The position numbers and the translations under genes are program-made. A DNA stretch of 64,000 nt. Source: Jannaschia pohangensis (GTDB lineage: Bacteria > Pseudomonadota > Alphaproteobacteria > Rhodobacterales > Rhodobacteraceae). Within the stretch, counting starts at the first letter, position 1; every line of letters begins with the position of its first letter. Under the pieces are notes generated by a model. That model was not told where the DNA came from. It searched no databases and saw only the letters and a program-made list of their open reading frames with translations. Below are positions 17,554-25,796 of this stretch, in pieces. The stretch is from NCBI RefSeq assembly GCF_900113875.1, contig NZ_FORA01000002.1:726049-790048 (forward strand). The letters run 5' to 3'.

Positions 17554-18315
17554 CTACGTCGACCCGCACGTAGTGGCGCTGATCCGGGCGCTTACCGGCC
17601 GATGATCCGAGGCCGCGCGGATGGTCGCGCTGTCGAGCGCCCGCAGATCCGTAGGGTCCGGTCCTTCGTCCACCAGGATACGATCCAGCGGCAGCATGGG
17701 CCGCCCGACGGGAAAGCTGGCGACCACCCCGCCCCGGAGCTTCGAGCCAAAGAAACGCGGTGACAATGCCAGCCCGCCCCAGGGACGCCATTCGTTGAGA
17801 TCCCCCAGCAGTACCGTGCGCATCCGGGCATGGCGTGCGATGTGCTGGCCCAGTGTCCGCATCTGCACAACGCGCAACCACTGCGCCAGGGAAAGATGGG
17901 TGGCGATGATCCGCAAGTCCCTGCCGTCGCGACGTGTCTCGGCCACGACTGCGCCGCGCGGATAGTGGCCCGGCAGGTCGACAAGGCTCAGACGTGTAAT
18001 CTCGAAACTCGGATGAACGAACAGAAGGCTTCCCAGGAAGCCGTGACTCCTGGGCCCCCACCGCGCGTCCTGGGGGCCATGGATCCATCGCAAGCCGGTC
18101 GTGGCCTCGATCCTCTCCAGATCGAGAAATCCGCCATAGGGCGGGTCCTCGTCATCCGCTTCCTGCAGGGCCAGGATATCCGGCTCGGTGGCGGCAATGT
18201 CCTGTGCGATCACATCCGCGATCCGCCTTGGATCGACCGGACCACGAGCGCCCCGCCCACGGTGAATATTCCAGCTCACGCAGCCGTAGCTGCGCGCGGT
18301 GTCGGCTCTTGTCAT
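17554..18315 (-). CDS. Endonuclease/exonuclease/phosphatase (EEP) family protein
   Basis: 253 aa with all EEP landmarks: CVSWNIHRGRG, PDILALQEADDEDP (metal-binding E), LRIIATHLSLAQWL, TVLLGDLNEWRPWG, LDRILV and ASDHRPVSA (catalytic D-H). Members include sphingomyelinase-like and inositol-polyphosphate phosphatases as well as nucleases. Beside a CDP-alcohol phosphatidyltransferase a phosphodiesterase/phosphatase acting on lipid headgroups is more likely than a DNase. First gene of the minus-strand operon, divergent from yceI. Confidence 0.9.
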   Translation of the reverse strand: MTRADTARSYGCVSWNIHRGRGARGPVDPRRIADVIAQDIAATEPDILALQEADDEDPPYGGFLDLERIEATTGLRWIHGPQDARWGPRSHGFLGSLLFVHPSFEITRLSLVDLPGHYPRGAVVAETRRDGRDLRIIATHLSLAQWLRVVQMRTLGQHIARHARMRTVLLGDLNEWRPWGGLALSPRFFGSKLRGGVVASFPVGRPMLPLDRILVDEGPDPTDLRALDSATIRAASDHRPVSARISATTCGST

Positions 18316-18457
18316 GGGTGTCCTGAACTCTCGGGCGACCCCGCCACCATCTGCGAGCCGCTCCAGACTGACAAGGCAGGCGCGACAACTTGCCCTCGGG
18401 TGGGTTCAGCTTAGTTTCATCGCTATCGCCTTCCGAACCAACCGAAAGGAATTCCCC

Positions 18458-19042
18458 GTGTCCCGTGTCCTTCCCTGTGCTGCCCTCTGTGCCTTGATCG
18501 GGTTCCCCGCCGTCGCCGAACCTCATCGGTACGAGCTTGATCCCGCCCACACCACGGTCGCCTTCACCGTTCAACACCTGGGCTTTGCCGACACTCTTGG
18601 CCTGTTCGGAGAAGTGTCAGGCAGTTTCGTCTATGACATGGAAACGCAGGAGCTGTCGGATGTCTCGGTCACCGTCACCTCCGCCAGCCTGAACACCCTG
18701 AACGAGGCACGTGACCAGCATGTCAGGAGCGGCGATTTCCTGGCCGTCGATGCGCACCCCCAGATCACGTTCACCGCACAGAGCGGCGAGGCCATCGACG
18801 ACACATCCGGCACCGTGACGGGCGATCTGACGATCCTCGGCGAAACGCGTCCATTGACGCTGGACGTTTCGCTGGTCGGTGAGGGTGAGTATCCGTTCGG
18901 GCACAAGCGCTTCGTCCTCGGCCTATCCGCCCGTGGCAGCCTCATGCGCAGTGACTTCGGCATGACCTACGGCGTCGACAATGGCCTTGTCGGAGACGAG
19001 GTGGAACTGCTGATCGAAGCCGAGGCAATGCGGATGGAGTGA
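18458..19042 (+). CDS. YceI-family periplasmic lipid-binding protein
   Basis: 194 aa from a GTG at 18458 with AAAGGA 8 bases upstream; the in-frame extension to 18299 has no support. Signal peptide VSRVLPCAALCALIGFPAVA, then EPHRYELDPAHTTVAFTVQH, the YceI opening. TSASLNTLNEARDQHVRSGD, GTVTGDLTILGETRPLTLDV and the final AMRME are also typical. The lipocalin-like barrel binds polyisoprenoids in the periplasm. Divergent from the lipid-enzyme operon. Confidence 0.93.
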   Translation: MSRVLPCAALCALIGFPAVAEPHRYELDPAHTTVAFTVQHLGFADTLGLFGEVSGSFVYDMETQELSDVSVTVTSASLNTLNEARDQHVRSGDFLAVDAHPQITFTAQSGEAIDDTSGTVTGDLTILGETRPLTLDVSLVGEGEYPFGHKRFVLGLSARGSLMRSDFGMTYGVDNGLVGDEVELLIEAEAMRME

Positions 19043-19099
19043 CCAACTCCGCCGCCCGCCAGTGGAGGTATGTGTCTGGCGTTGCAGAAGAACACGGTG

Positions 19100-19213
19100 C
19101 CCAGCTTCTTGCGCATGCCAGACTATTCCACGCTGTGTCTCAGACAGTTGAGGCTGGCCATTCGATCCCCGTCCAGCCGTGTCAAAGGCCGACTGAACGT
19201 TTTGATTCCCTTT
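19100..19213 (+). mobile_element. IS5-family transposase relic (middle fragment, plus strand)
   Basis: FLRMPDYSTLCLRQLRLAIR and RVKGRLNVLIPF resemble the PDFSTLCRRQKTL...GPLNLLIDSTG segment of IS5-group transposases. The frame is otherwise meaningless. The neighbouring N-terminal fragment lies on the opposite strand, so the two pieces have been inverted relative to each other. Confidence 0.55.
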
Positions 19214-19359
19214 CGGGGGTTCTGGGACAAGCGCTGCGGCGATACCTTGATGGCAGCGTGCGATATCTGTGAGGTCATTTCCATGGCGTCGTCCAAGGTT
19301 CCGGAGTTTCTGCTTGAAGTGATCCCGCATGCGGTCAGCCGAGGGCCACGCTTGCCTTA

Positions 19360-19550
19360 TGGCGAGGCTTCCCAGGTCATCTCGGGGTCAAACCAAATCG
19401 TCAGCGAGCCTCGGCGCTTGAGCGCTTCAGTGTAGGCCGGCCAGGTCCTGGTCTTGTAGGTCGGGGAAGTTGGCCTGCTCATGCATCAGAATTACCATGC
19501 TCGATCAACGAGATGGAACCCCGACGGGATTTGTGCAACAGAGCCCCTCT
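19360..19550 (-). mobile_element. IS5-family relic: terminal repeat and N-terminal transposase fragment
   Basis: A minus-strand frame starting at 19482 reads MSRPTSPTYKTRTWPAYTEA, KRRGSLTIWFDPEMTWEASP and then stops. This is the N-terminus of IS5-group transposases, truncated after 41 codons. GGGATTTGTGCAACAGAGCC at 19528-19547 has the look of an IS5 terminal repeat. The stretches 19214-19359 and 19551-19790 hold no recognisable gene. Confidence 0.72.
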
Positions 19551-19789
19551 GTATCGAACTCAAGCTCAGGCACTTGCAGTGTGACAATGGATGGCTCGCC
19601 CACATCCTCTGGAAGCGAGCGACGTTGCGGGCACGCGCTATGGGCATTTATTTGCACCAGTCGTTCAGCGCCATGCACACCCAATCAGAGCCCTCAGCCA
19701 GGACGTCATGCCCAACCCGGCGCTTTCCATCGGTCCGATCGGATCGCACCAAGCCAGCCCGGGCAGCGCCAGAAGGTCAGGAGGTCGAA

Positions 19790-20042
19790 GTCACAAGCTT
19801 TGGCGTCCGCATCAGCTTGCGAGGCCGATACCTTCGCGGCGAAGCCATCGTCTGTGCGTCTGCGCCTTGGGAGCCGTCGAGATGCAGATTCTCCCCGTTG
19901 GTGGATCGATTGCGGGTGGCCTTGCGGTCGATCGTCGAGTGGTGCGACCGAATTCCCGCGCGATCCTCGCAAAGGCTCCACGCGCAGGCGTCCTCCGCTT
20001 GATCCGCCGTCGATCATCGATCCCAGCCTGCACATGCGCCAT
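19790..20042 (-). mobile_element. IS30-family transposase relic (frameshifted)
   Basis: Minus-strand reading gives IDDRRRIKRRTPARGAFARI and REFGR, then after a frameshift HHSTIDRKATRN and RRYRPRKLMRTPKLV. This spacing recalls the N-terminal HTH of IS30 transposases (EERRxI...IAxxLGRHxSTIxREIxRN...RRAKARKLxR). Heavily decayed. The interval 20043-20267 up to the TetR gene shows only promoter-type sequence. Confidence 0.45.
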
Positions 20043-20267
20043 CGTGATTTTTAACTTGGTCAGAAGGATAGAGGATATGTCGCAAGCCCGCATGGCTGGG
20101 CCCGCCGCTACAGCGGGACTCCCGGAACCCCGATATGTAAATGACGTGCTGACCGAGGCGACGGCGGCTGCTGATGGGTTGCCAAGCGGGGTCGGGCTGC
20201 CATTCTGGGGATGATCGGAGAGCCGTCCAGAGCGACCCGCGAGCCAGAACAGAACAAAAGGCCCGGC

Positions 20268-20930
20268 ATGGCGCAGTCGAACGATCTTTCCGAAACCCCG
20301 AACATCCGGTCGCGGGACGCGGCCCGCACGCAAGCGCTCATCCTGAAGGTGGCGGTGCAGGAGTTCGCGGAACACGGGTTTCACGGCGCGCGGGTCGGCC
20401 ATATCGCGCAAGGCGCGAAGTGCAATGCGCGGATGCTCTACCACTATTTCGGCAGCAAGGAGCAGCTCTATGTCGCGGCCCTCGACAGCGTCTATGCGTC
20501 GATCCGCAATCAGGAGGCGCGGCTGAATCTGACCGATGGCGACCCGCTGGACGCGGCCCGGCAACTGGTGGAATTCACCTTCGATTACTTTGCCCGAAAC
20601 GCGACTTTCGTACGGATGATCCGGAACGAGAACCTTCTGAACGGCAAATACATCCGGCAGTCGAGCAAGATCCCCGACATGTCGCGCCCGCTGATCGCGT
20701 CCATCGACCGGATGATCGACCGGGGTCTGGAGAGCGGGGCGTATCGGCGGCGGCCTGACGCGGTGCATCTCTACCTGACCATCGTGGCCCTGTCGGCGCA
20801 TCACCTCAACAACGCCGCGACCCTCGGCACGGTGGTGGGTCAGGACCTGACCGATCCGGCCTGGCAGGCGGCGCGGCGGGCCCATGCGGTCGATGTGGTG
20901 CTGAGCTATCTGGGCGCCCGGCCCACCTGA
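20268..20930 (+). CDS. TetR/AcrR-family transcriptional regulator
   Basis: 220 aa from the ATG at 20268 (AAAGG about 7 bases upstream); an in-frame ATG at 20211 is possible. The N-terminal HTH is clear: RTQALILKVAVQEFAEHGFH, VGHIAQGAKCNARMLYHYFG and SKEQLYVAAL. The C-terminal ligand domain carries FARNATFVRMIRNENLLNGK. It is transcribed toward the transporter/amidohydrolase genes and is the likely controller of that operon, sensing a substrate such as an N-heterocycle. The 177 bp to the next gene include an AT-rich segment (21030-21065) suited to a promoter. Confidence 0.9.
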   Translation: MAQSNDLSETPNIRSRDAARTQALILKVAVQEFAEHGFHGARVGHIAQGAKCNARMLYHYFGSKEQLYVAALDSVYASIRNQEARLNLTDGDPLDAARQLVEFTFDYFARNATFVRMIRNENLLNGKYIRQSSKIPDMSRPLIASIDRMIDRGLESGAYRRRPDAVHLYLTIVALSAHHLNNAATLGTVVGQDLTDPAWQAARRAHAVDVVLSYLGARPT

Positions 20931-21107
20931 CCCGCCGGGAAGCGCCGAATCAAGGAATCCGCGGCAGGGCGAGACGCACCGTCGTACCGATGAAAAAACG
21001 TGCAATGAGCCGCCAGGGCCGCCCGTTGTTTGCGCTTTGAAATTAATTCAACAAATATTTACTTAAGGCGGTTCCGTCTTGCCCCCGGCCCTCGCGTAGT
21101 TGGGCGC

Positions 21108-21959
21108 ATGAACAGTCACGCGCACGCCATCGCCCCGCATCAAACCGTTTCGCCCACGGGTCCGGTTCACCGTCGCCCGGCGGTCGAGCTTCAGGACGCA
21201 TCCGTCGTCTTCGGCAGTGGGGACAACATCGTCACGGCCCTGTCGCCGACCTCGCTCAAGCTTGAGTCCGGGGACTTCGTGGCGTTGGTCGGGCCCTCGG
21301 GCTGCGGCAAGTCGACGATCCTGCGGCTGGTAAGCAACCTCATCAAGCAGTCGTCGGGCCTGGTGCTGGTCGGCGGCAAGGAAGCGGCAGCCAAGGAATT
21401 GCGTATCGGCATGGCGTTCCAGAACCCGACCATGCTGCCCTGGCTCACCATCGAGCAAAACGTGATGATGCCGCTCAAGATCGTGGCCCCGTTCAAGCAG
21501 ACCTATCTGCGCGACCGCAAAGGCGCGTTCCGGGACCGGGTCCATGCCCTTCTGGAACAGGTGGGCCTGAAGGATTTTGCGGGCCACTATCCGTGGCAGC
21601 TGTCAGGCGGGATGCTCCAGCGGTCCAACATGTGCCGCGCCCTGATCCACGAGCCGGACCTTCTGTTGCTGGACGAACCCTTCGGCGCGCTGGATCAGTT
21701 CACCCGCGAGGAGCTGTGGCAGATCCTTCAGGATCTCTATCTCGACCGCAAGCCGACCGTGCTGCTGGTGACCCATGACCTGCGCGAGGCGGGGTTCCTC
21801 TCCCGCCGCATCTGCGTGATGAGCGCGCGGCCCGGCCGCATCATCTCGGACGAGGCCGTGAACATCCCGCAGCCGCGCGACATCGGCATGATCTACAGCC
21901 CCGAATTCGTCGAAATGACCCAGGGCCTGCGCGAGCTGATCGCCCAGGTCCGCAAGTAG
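21108..21959 (+). CDS. NitT/TauT-type ABC transporter ATP-binding protein
   Basis: 283 aa from the ATG at 21108. Walker A GPSGCGKSTILRLV, Q-loop AFQNPTMLPWLTIEQNV, signature YPWQLSGGMLQRSNMCRALI, Walker B LLLLDEPFGALDQFT, and switch VTHDLREAGFLSRR, which places it in the SsuB/TauB/ThiZ group. Followed 9 bp later by the permease and then the binding protein: a complete importer. An upstream extension to 21030 is unsupported. Confidence 0.94.
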   Translation: MNSHAHAIAPHQTVSPTGPVHRRPAVELQDASVVFGSGDNIVTALSPTSLKLESGDFVALVGPSGCGKSTILRLVSNLIKQSSGLVLVGGKEAAAKELRIGMAFQNPTMLPWLTIEQNVMMPLKIVAPFKQTYLRDRKGAFRDRVHALLEQVGLKDFAGHYPWQLSGGMLQRSNMCRALIHEPDLLLLDEPFGALDQFTREELWQILQDLYLDRKPTVLLVTHDLREAGFLSRRICVMSARPGRIISDEAVNIPQPRDIGMIYSPEFVEMTQGLRELIAQVRK

Positions 21960-21968
21960 GACGCCCCG

Positions 21969-22742
21969 ATGACCGAAAAGAACCGCATCCGCCTGCTGTC
22001 GTTTTCCCTGATCTTCGGATTCTTCCTGATGTGGGAGGTTCTGTGCCTGCTGCTCAACGTGTCCGACCTGGTGTTGCCGCGCCCGTCCGAGATCATCGTG
22101 ACGTTGTGGGTCAAGTTCCCCGTGCTCTGGCCGCATATCCTCCAGACGCTCTATTCCACGCTGACGGGCTTTGTTCTGGGCGTGATGATCGGCGTGACGC
22201 TCGGGGTGATCGTGGGCACCTCCAAGGTGGCCTATGCGGTGGCCTATCCGCTTCTGGTCGGGTTCTCGTCCATCCCCAAGGTCGCCGTCGTGCCGATTTT
22301 CGTTCTGTGGTTCGGGTCGGGCACCACGCCCGCGATCCTGACGGCGATGGTGATCTGCGTCTTCCCGATCGTGGTGAACATCGCCACCGGCCTTGCCACC
22401 ACCGAACCCGATCTGGAGGATGTGCTGAAGACCCTGGGCGCGTCCAAGAAGGAAATCCTCTGGAACGTCGGCCTGCCCCGCACAATGCCCTATTTCTTCG
22501 CCTCGCTGAAGGTCGCGATCACCCTGTCCTTCGTGGGGGCCGTCCTGTCGGAAACCGTCGCGTCCAACCGGGGTATCGGCAATGTGATGATGACGGCCTC
22601 GTCCAACTTCCAGGTGTCGCTTGTCTTCGCGGGCCTGATCGTCCTCGCCTTGCTCGGGGTCGCGCTCTACGCCTTTTTCTCGCTGCTCGAACGGCGCGTG
22701 ACCGGGTGGGCCACGCGCGGCAACGACATCGCCGTCACCTGA
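21969..22742 (+). CDS. NitT/TauT-type ABC transporter permease
   Basis: 257 aa, about six membrane helices (LLSFSLIFGFFLMWEVLCLL; YSTLTGFVLGVMIGVTLGVI; PLLVGFSSIPKVAVVPIFVL). The EAA-like cytoplasmic loop is DLEDVLKTLGASKKEILWNV followed by LPRTMPYFFASLK, then ITLSFVGAVLSETVASNRGI. SsuC/TauC/ThiX class. Pairs with the ATPase immediately upstream. Confidence 0.93.
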   Translation: MTEKNRIRLLSFSLIFGFFLMWEVLCLLLNVSDLVLPRPSEIIVTLWVKFPVLWPHILQTLYSTLTGFVLGVMIGVTLGVIVGTSKVAYAVAYPLLVGFSSIPKVAVVPIFVLWFGSGTTPAILTAMVICVFPIVVNIATGLATTEPDLEDVLKTLGASKKEILWNVGLPRTMPYFFASLKVAITLSFVGAVLSETVASNRGIGNVMMTASSNFQVSLVFAGLIVLALLGVALYAFFSLLERRVTGWATRGNDIAVT

Positions 22743-22779
22743 TCCTCTCCCCCCAATCCTCAGCACAAGGAAGACCGTC

Positions 22780-23805
22780 ATGAAGCACATTCTTTTCGGG
22801 GCCGCGTTCGCGCTCGTTGCGGGTCTCGGCCCGGCCATGGCCCAGATGACCGACATCCGGTTCACGCTCGGCTGGAAGACCCAAGGCAGCGATGCACCCT
22901 TCCTGATGGCGCTGAGCCGGGGCTATTTCGCGGACGAGGGTCTGAACGTCACCATCGACCAGGGCGAAGGATCGGCGGCGACCGTCACCCGGATCATGGG
23001 CGGGGCCTATGACGCGGGCTTCGGCGACATCAACGCCATCATCCAGAACGCCGCCGCCCGCCCGGGCGAAGCGCCGGTCATGGTCTATCAGCTCTGGAAC
23101 CGACCGCCGTTCGCCATCGTGACGCCCAAGACCTCGGGCATCGAGACGCCCGCAGATTTCGAGGGCAAGAAACTGGGCGGTGCCCAGGGCACTCCGACGA
23201 CGCGCCTGTTCCCGGTCTTCGCCAACCTCAATGATGTGGATATCGACAAGGTCGCCCAAGAGAACATGGCCCCCAACCTGCAGGAGCCGATGCTGATCCG
23301 CGGCGACATCGACGGAGCCTTCGTCTTCACCATCACCAGCTGGTTCAACCTGATCGCAAACCGCCAGGATCCCGCCGCCGACTTCAACTGGTTCCAGTTC
23401 GAGGACTACGGAATGGATCTCTATTCCAATGGCCTGATGGTGTCGCGCGAACTTCTGACCGACAACCCCGAAGCGGTGGCGGGCTTGGTGCGCGCCGTCA
23501 ACAAGGCAACGCTGGAGATCATGGCCGATCAGGATATCGCGGTCGAGGCGATCATGGCCTTCGACAACTTGGTCGACCCAGAGCTGGAGCGCGCGCGGCT
23601 GGTCTTTGCGCTGACCAACCTGATGAACGCGCCCGAAACCGCCGAGATCGGCATGGGCGACCTGGTGGACGAGCGTCTGACGCGGTCCATCGGTATCGTG
23701 GCCGAAGGCTACGGGCTGGAGCGACTGCCGGAGGCCTCCGAGATTTTCGACCGGTCCTTCCTGCCCCCGGTCGAGGATCGCGCCTTCGCCGTGACGATCA
23801 ACTGA
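22780..23805 (+). CDS. ABC transporter substrate-binding protein, NMT1/THI5-like
   Basis: 341 aa. Signal peptide MKHILFGAAFALVAGLGPAM-AQ, then IRFTLGWKTQGSDAPFLMAL and SRGYFADEGLNVTIDQGEGS, the NMT1/THI5/SsuA opening. GGAYDAGFGDINAIIQNAAA and KKLGGAQGTPTTRLFPVFAN are ligand-site segments. Family members bind hydroxymethylpyrimidine, pyrimidine or purine bases, or sulfonates. With the downstream amidohydrolase and allantoinase-like enzyme an N-heterocycle or ureide is the best guess. Confidence 0.92.
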   Translation: MKHILFGAAFALVAGLGPAMAQMTDIRFTLGWKTQGSDAPFLMALSRGYFADEGLNVTIDQGEGSAATVTRIMGGAYDAGFGDINAIIQNAAARPGEAPVMVYQLWNRPPFAIVTPKTSGIETPADFEGKKLGGAQGTPTTRLFPVFANLNDVDIDKVAQENMAPNLQEPMLIRGDIDGAFVFTITSWFNLIANRQDPAADFNWFQFEDYGMDLYSNGLMVSRELLTDNPEAVAGLVRAVNKATLEIMADQDIAVEAIMAFDNLVDPELERARLVFALTNLMNAPETAEIGMGDLVDERLTRSIGIVAEGYGLERLPEASEIFDRSFLPPVEDRAFAVTIN

Positions 23806-23877
23806 TCCCCCCGATATCGCGCGCCCCGGCCCTGTTCCGGGGCGCGCCCCTTTCCCGTTTCAGGACCGGCCGGACCC

Positions 23878-25350
23878 ATGCCATCGCGTGACATGCTTTT
23901 CGAAGGCGGGCGTGTTCTGGTCGACAATGACCGGTTCGAGGCGGTGTCCATTCTGGTGCGCGACGGTCTTGTCGCGGCGCTGCTGCCGCAGGGCGACGGT
24001 CCCGACGATGCGGAGCGGGTCGATGTGGCCGACCGGCTGATCGTGCCCGGGCTGGTCAACGGTCACACCCATTCCCACGGCGCACTCGGGCGGGGTGGCG
24101 TGTCGGACGATTTCACGCTCGAGGCCTTCCTGTCCGGCGCAGCCTGGCTCAATACGCAGCGCAGTGTCGACGATCTGCGCCTTGCCGCCGAACTTTCGGC
24201 GGTCGAGCTGATCCGCAAGGGCTGCACCGCCTGTTTCGATCTGTTCGTGGAGCTGCCCGGCCCCACGGTCGCGGGCACCCATGCGGTTGCGCGGGCCTAT
24301 CACAACGCCGGGATGCGCGCCGTGGTGGCTCCGATGATCGCGGATAAGACCCTATATCAGGCGCTTCCGGGTCTTCTGGACGCTTTCAAGCCACCGCTGC
24401 GCGATGCCGTCGCGGCCCTTTCCCTGCCCGCATGGCGCGACATCATGGCGGTCTGCGAAGAGGCCTTCGGCAGTTGGCCCGTGCCCCGCGACCGGGTGCG
24501 CCCCGGCCTTGGGCCGACCATTCCGCTGCATTGCTCGGATGACTTCCTGCGGGCCTGCGGGGCGCTGTCGGCCACGGACGGCTTGCCGCTTCAGACCCAT
24601 CTGGCGGAAACCCGCATGCAGCAGGTCATGGCCGCGCGGAAATACGGCACCACCCTGACCGGCCATCTGGATCGTCTGGGCGTTTTGTCCGGGCGCTTCA
24701 GCGGCGCGCATGGCGTCTGGCTGTCGGGGGCCGAGGGCGACCTGCTGGCGCAGCACGGCGCCGGCATTTCGCACAACCCGCTCAGCAATCTGCGTCTCGG
24801 GTCGGGCATCGCGCCGGTGCGCAGGCTGGCCGATGCGGGTGTGCGACTGGGCGTCGGCACCGATGCCAGCAACACCTCCGACGGGCAGAACATGTTCGAG
24901 GCGATGCGCCTTGCCGCCACCCTCAGCCGCGCGCAGACCGCCGATCCGGCGGATTGGGTGACGGTGACCGAAGCCTTCCGCATGGCGACCGAGGGCAGCG
25001 CCGCCCTTCTGGGTCTTGACCGCGTGGGCCGCATCGCGCCCGGTTGGGCCGCCGATCTTCTGTTTCTGGACGCGGGCTATTGTCACTACACCCCGCTGCG
25101 CAACCCGCTGGATCAGATCGTCCTGGCCGAAACCGGCGCCGCCCTCCGCGAGGTGATGATCGCCGGACGCCTTGTCCTGGCGGGCGACCGCATCCTGACG
25201 CTGGACGAGGCCGAGCTGAGCCGCCGCGCCCGCGACGCCGCCGCCCGCATAGATGCAGCCTCCCTGGACGTGCGCGTGATGAACGAAGCCGCGTCCCATG
25301 TCGTCCGGAGCTTTTGCCGCGCCCAATGCGCGGCCCACCCCGCCCCATAG
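23878..25350 (+). CDS. Amidohydrolase-family deaminase (8-oxoguanine / chlorohydrolase-like)
   Basis: 490-aa TIM-barrel metalloenzyme. Metal ligands: GLVNGHTHSHGALGRGG (HxH), LPLQTHLAETRMQ (His), FSGAHGVWLSGAEGDLL (His) and LGVGTDASNTSDGQNMFEAM (catalytic Asp). The preceding LAQHGAGISHNPLSNLRLGS is the SHNP block of the AtzA/TrzA/GuaD/8-oxoguanine-deaminase branch. It would deaminate or dechlorinate an aminated N-heterocycle imported by the adjacent ABC system. 72 bp after the binding protein, probably the same operon. Confidence 0.9.
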   Translation: MPSRDMLFEGGRVLVDNDRFEAVSILVRDGLVAALLPQGDGPDDAERVDVADRLIVPGLVNGHTHSHGALGRGGVSDDFTLEAFLSGAAWLNTQRSVDDLRLAAELSAVELIRKGCTACFDLFVELPGPTVAGTHAVARAYHNAGMRAVVAPMIADKTLYQALPGLLDAFKPPLRDAVAALSLPAWRDIMAVCEEAFGSWPVPRDRVRPGLGPTIPLHCSDDFLRACGALSATDGLPLQTHLAETRMQQVMAARKYGTTLTGHLDRLGVLSGRFSGAHGVWLSGAEGDLLAQHGAGISHNPLSNLRLGSGIAPVRRLADAGVRLGVGTDASNTSDGQNMFEAMRLAATLSRAQTADPADWVTVTEAFRMATEGSAALLGLDRVGRIAPGWAADLLFLDAGYCHYTPLRNPLDQIVLAETGAALREVMIAGRLVLAGDRILTLDEAELSRRARDAAARIDAASLDVRVMNEAASHVVRSFCRAQCAAHPAP

Positions 25351-25368
25351 CAGACCGAGGAAGACCAA

Positions 25369-25794
25369 ATGGACCAGTCCCCCGACCCCGTCACCCGCGC
25401 GAAATCCATCGTGGAGGCCTATCTGGAACGCTCCATGGTCCCTGACCCGGAAGGCGCGTCGAAATACGTCAGCGACGATTTCCAACTGGTCTTCACCGGC
25501 GGGCGGCGGTTTTCCGGCCCTGCCGAAAGTTCCGCCTTCAACGCCAAGCGCTATGCCTGGGTCAAGAAGCGGTTCCTGCGCACCGACGCGGCTCTCGACC
25601 CCGAAACCGGGGATGTCCACGTCTACAACACGGGCTATCTCTACGGCGAATGGAAGGACGGCACGGCCTTCGAGACCAATCGCTACATGGACAAATTCGT
25701 CGTCCGGGGAGGCAAGATCGTGGGAACGGACGTCTGGAACGACAGCGCCGAGATCCTGCTCCACAAGGCGGGCCTGGCCGAGGCGGAACTTTGA
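25369..25794 (+). CDS. SnoaL/NTF2-like protein
   Basis: 141 aa, cone-shaped alpha+beta fold suggested by AKSIVEAYLERSMVPDPEGA, YVSDDFQLVFTGGRRFSGPA and MDKFVVRGGKIVGTDVWNDS. Such proteins are small isomerases/hydrolases or binding proteins. It lies between the amidohydrolase and the deacetylase, two bases before the latter's start. The pairing suggests a dedicated step in N-heterocycle breakdown, but no catalytic residue can be named. Confidence 0.82.
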   Translation: MDQSPDPVTRAKSIVEAYLERSMVPDPEGASKYVSDDFQLVFTGGRRFSGPAESSAFNAKRYAWVKKRFLRTDAALDPETGDVHVYNTGYLYGEWKDGTAFETNRYMDKFVVRGGKIVGTDVWNDSAEILLHKAGLAEAEL

Positions 25795-25796
25795 GC

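Noticed and set aside
19470..20214. Overlapping plus-strand frames of 170-207 codons
   Set aside because: No domain or ribosome-binding site; the interval contains decayed transposase sequence on the other strand.
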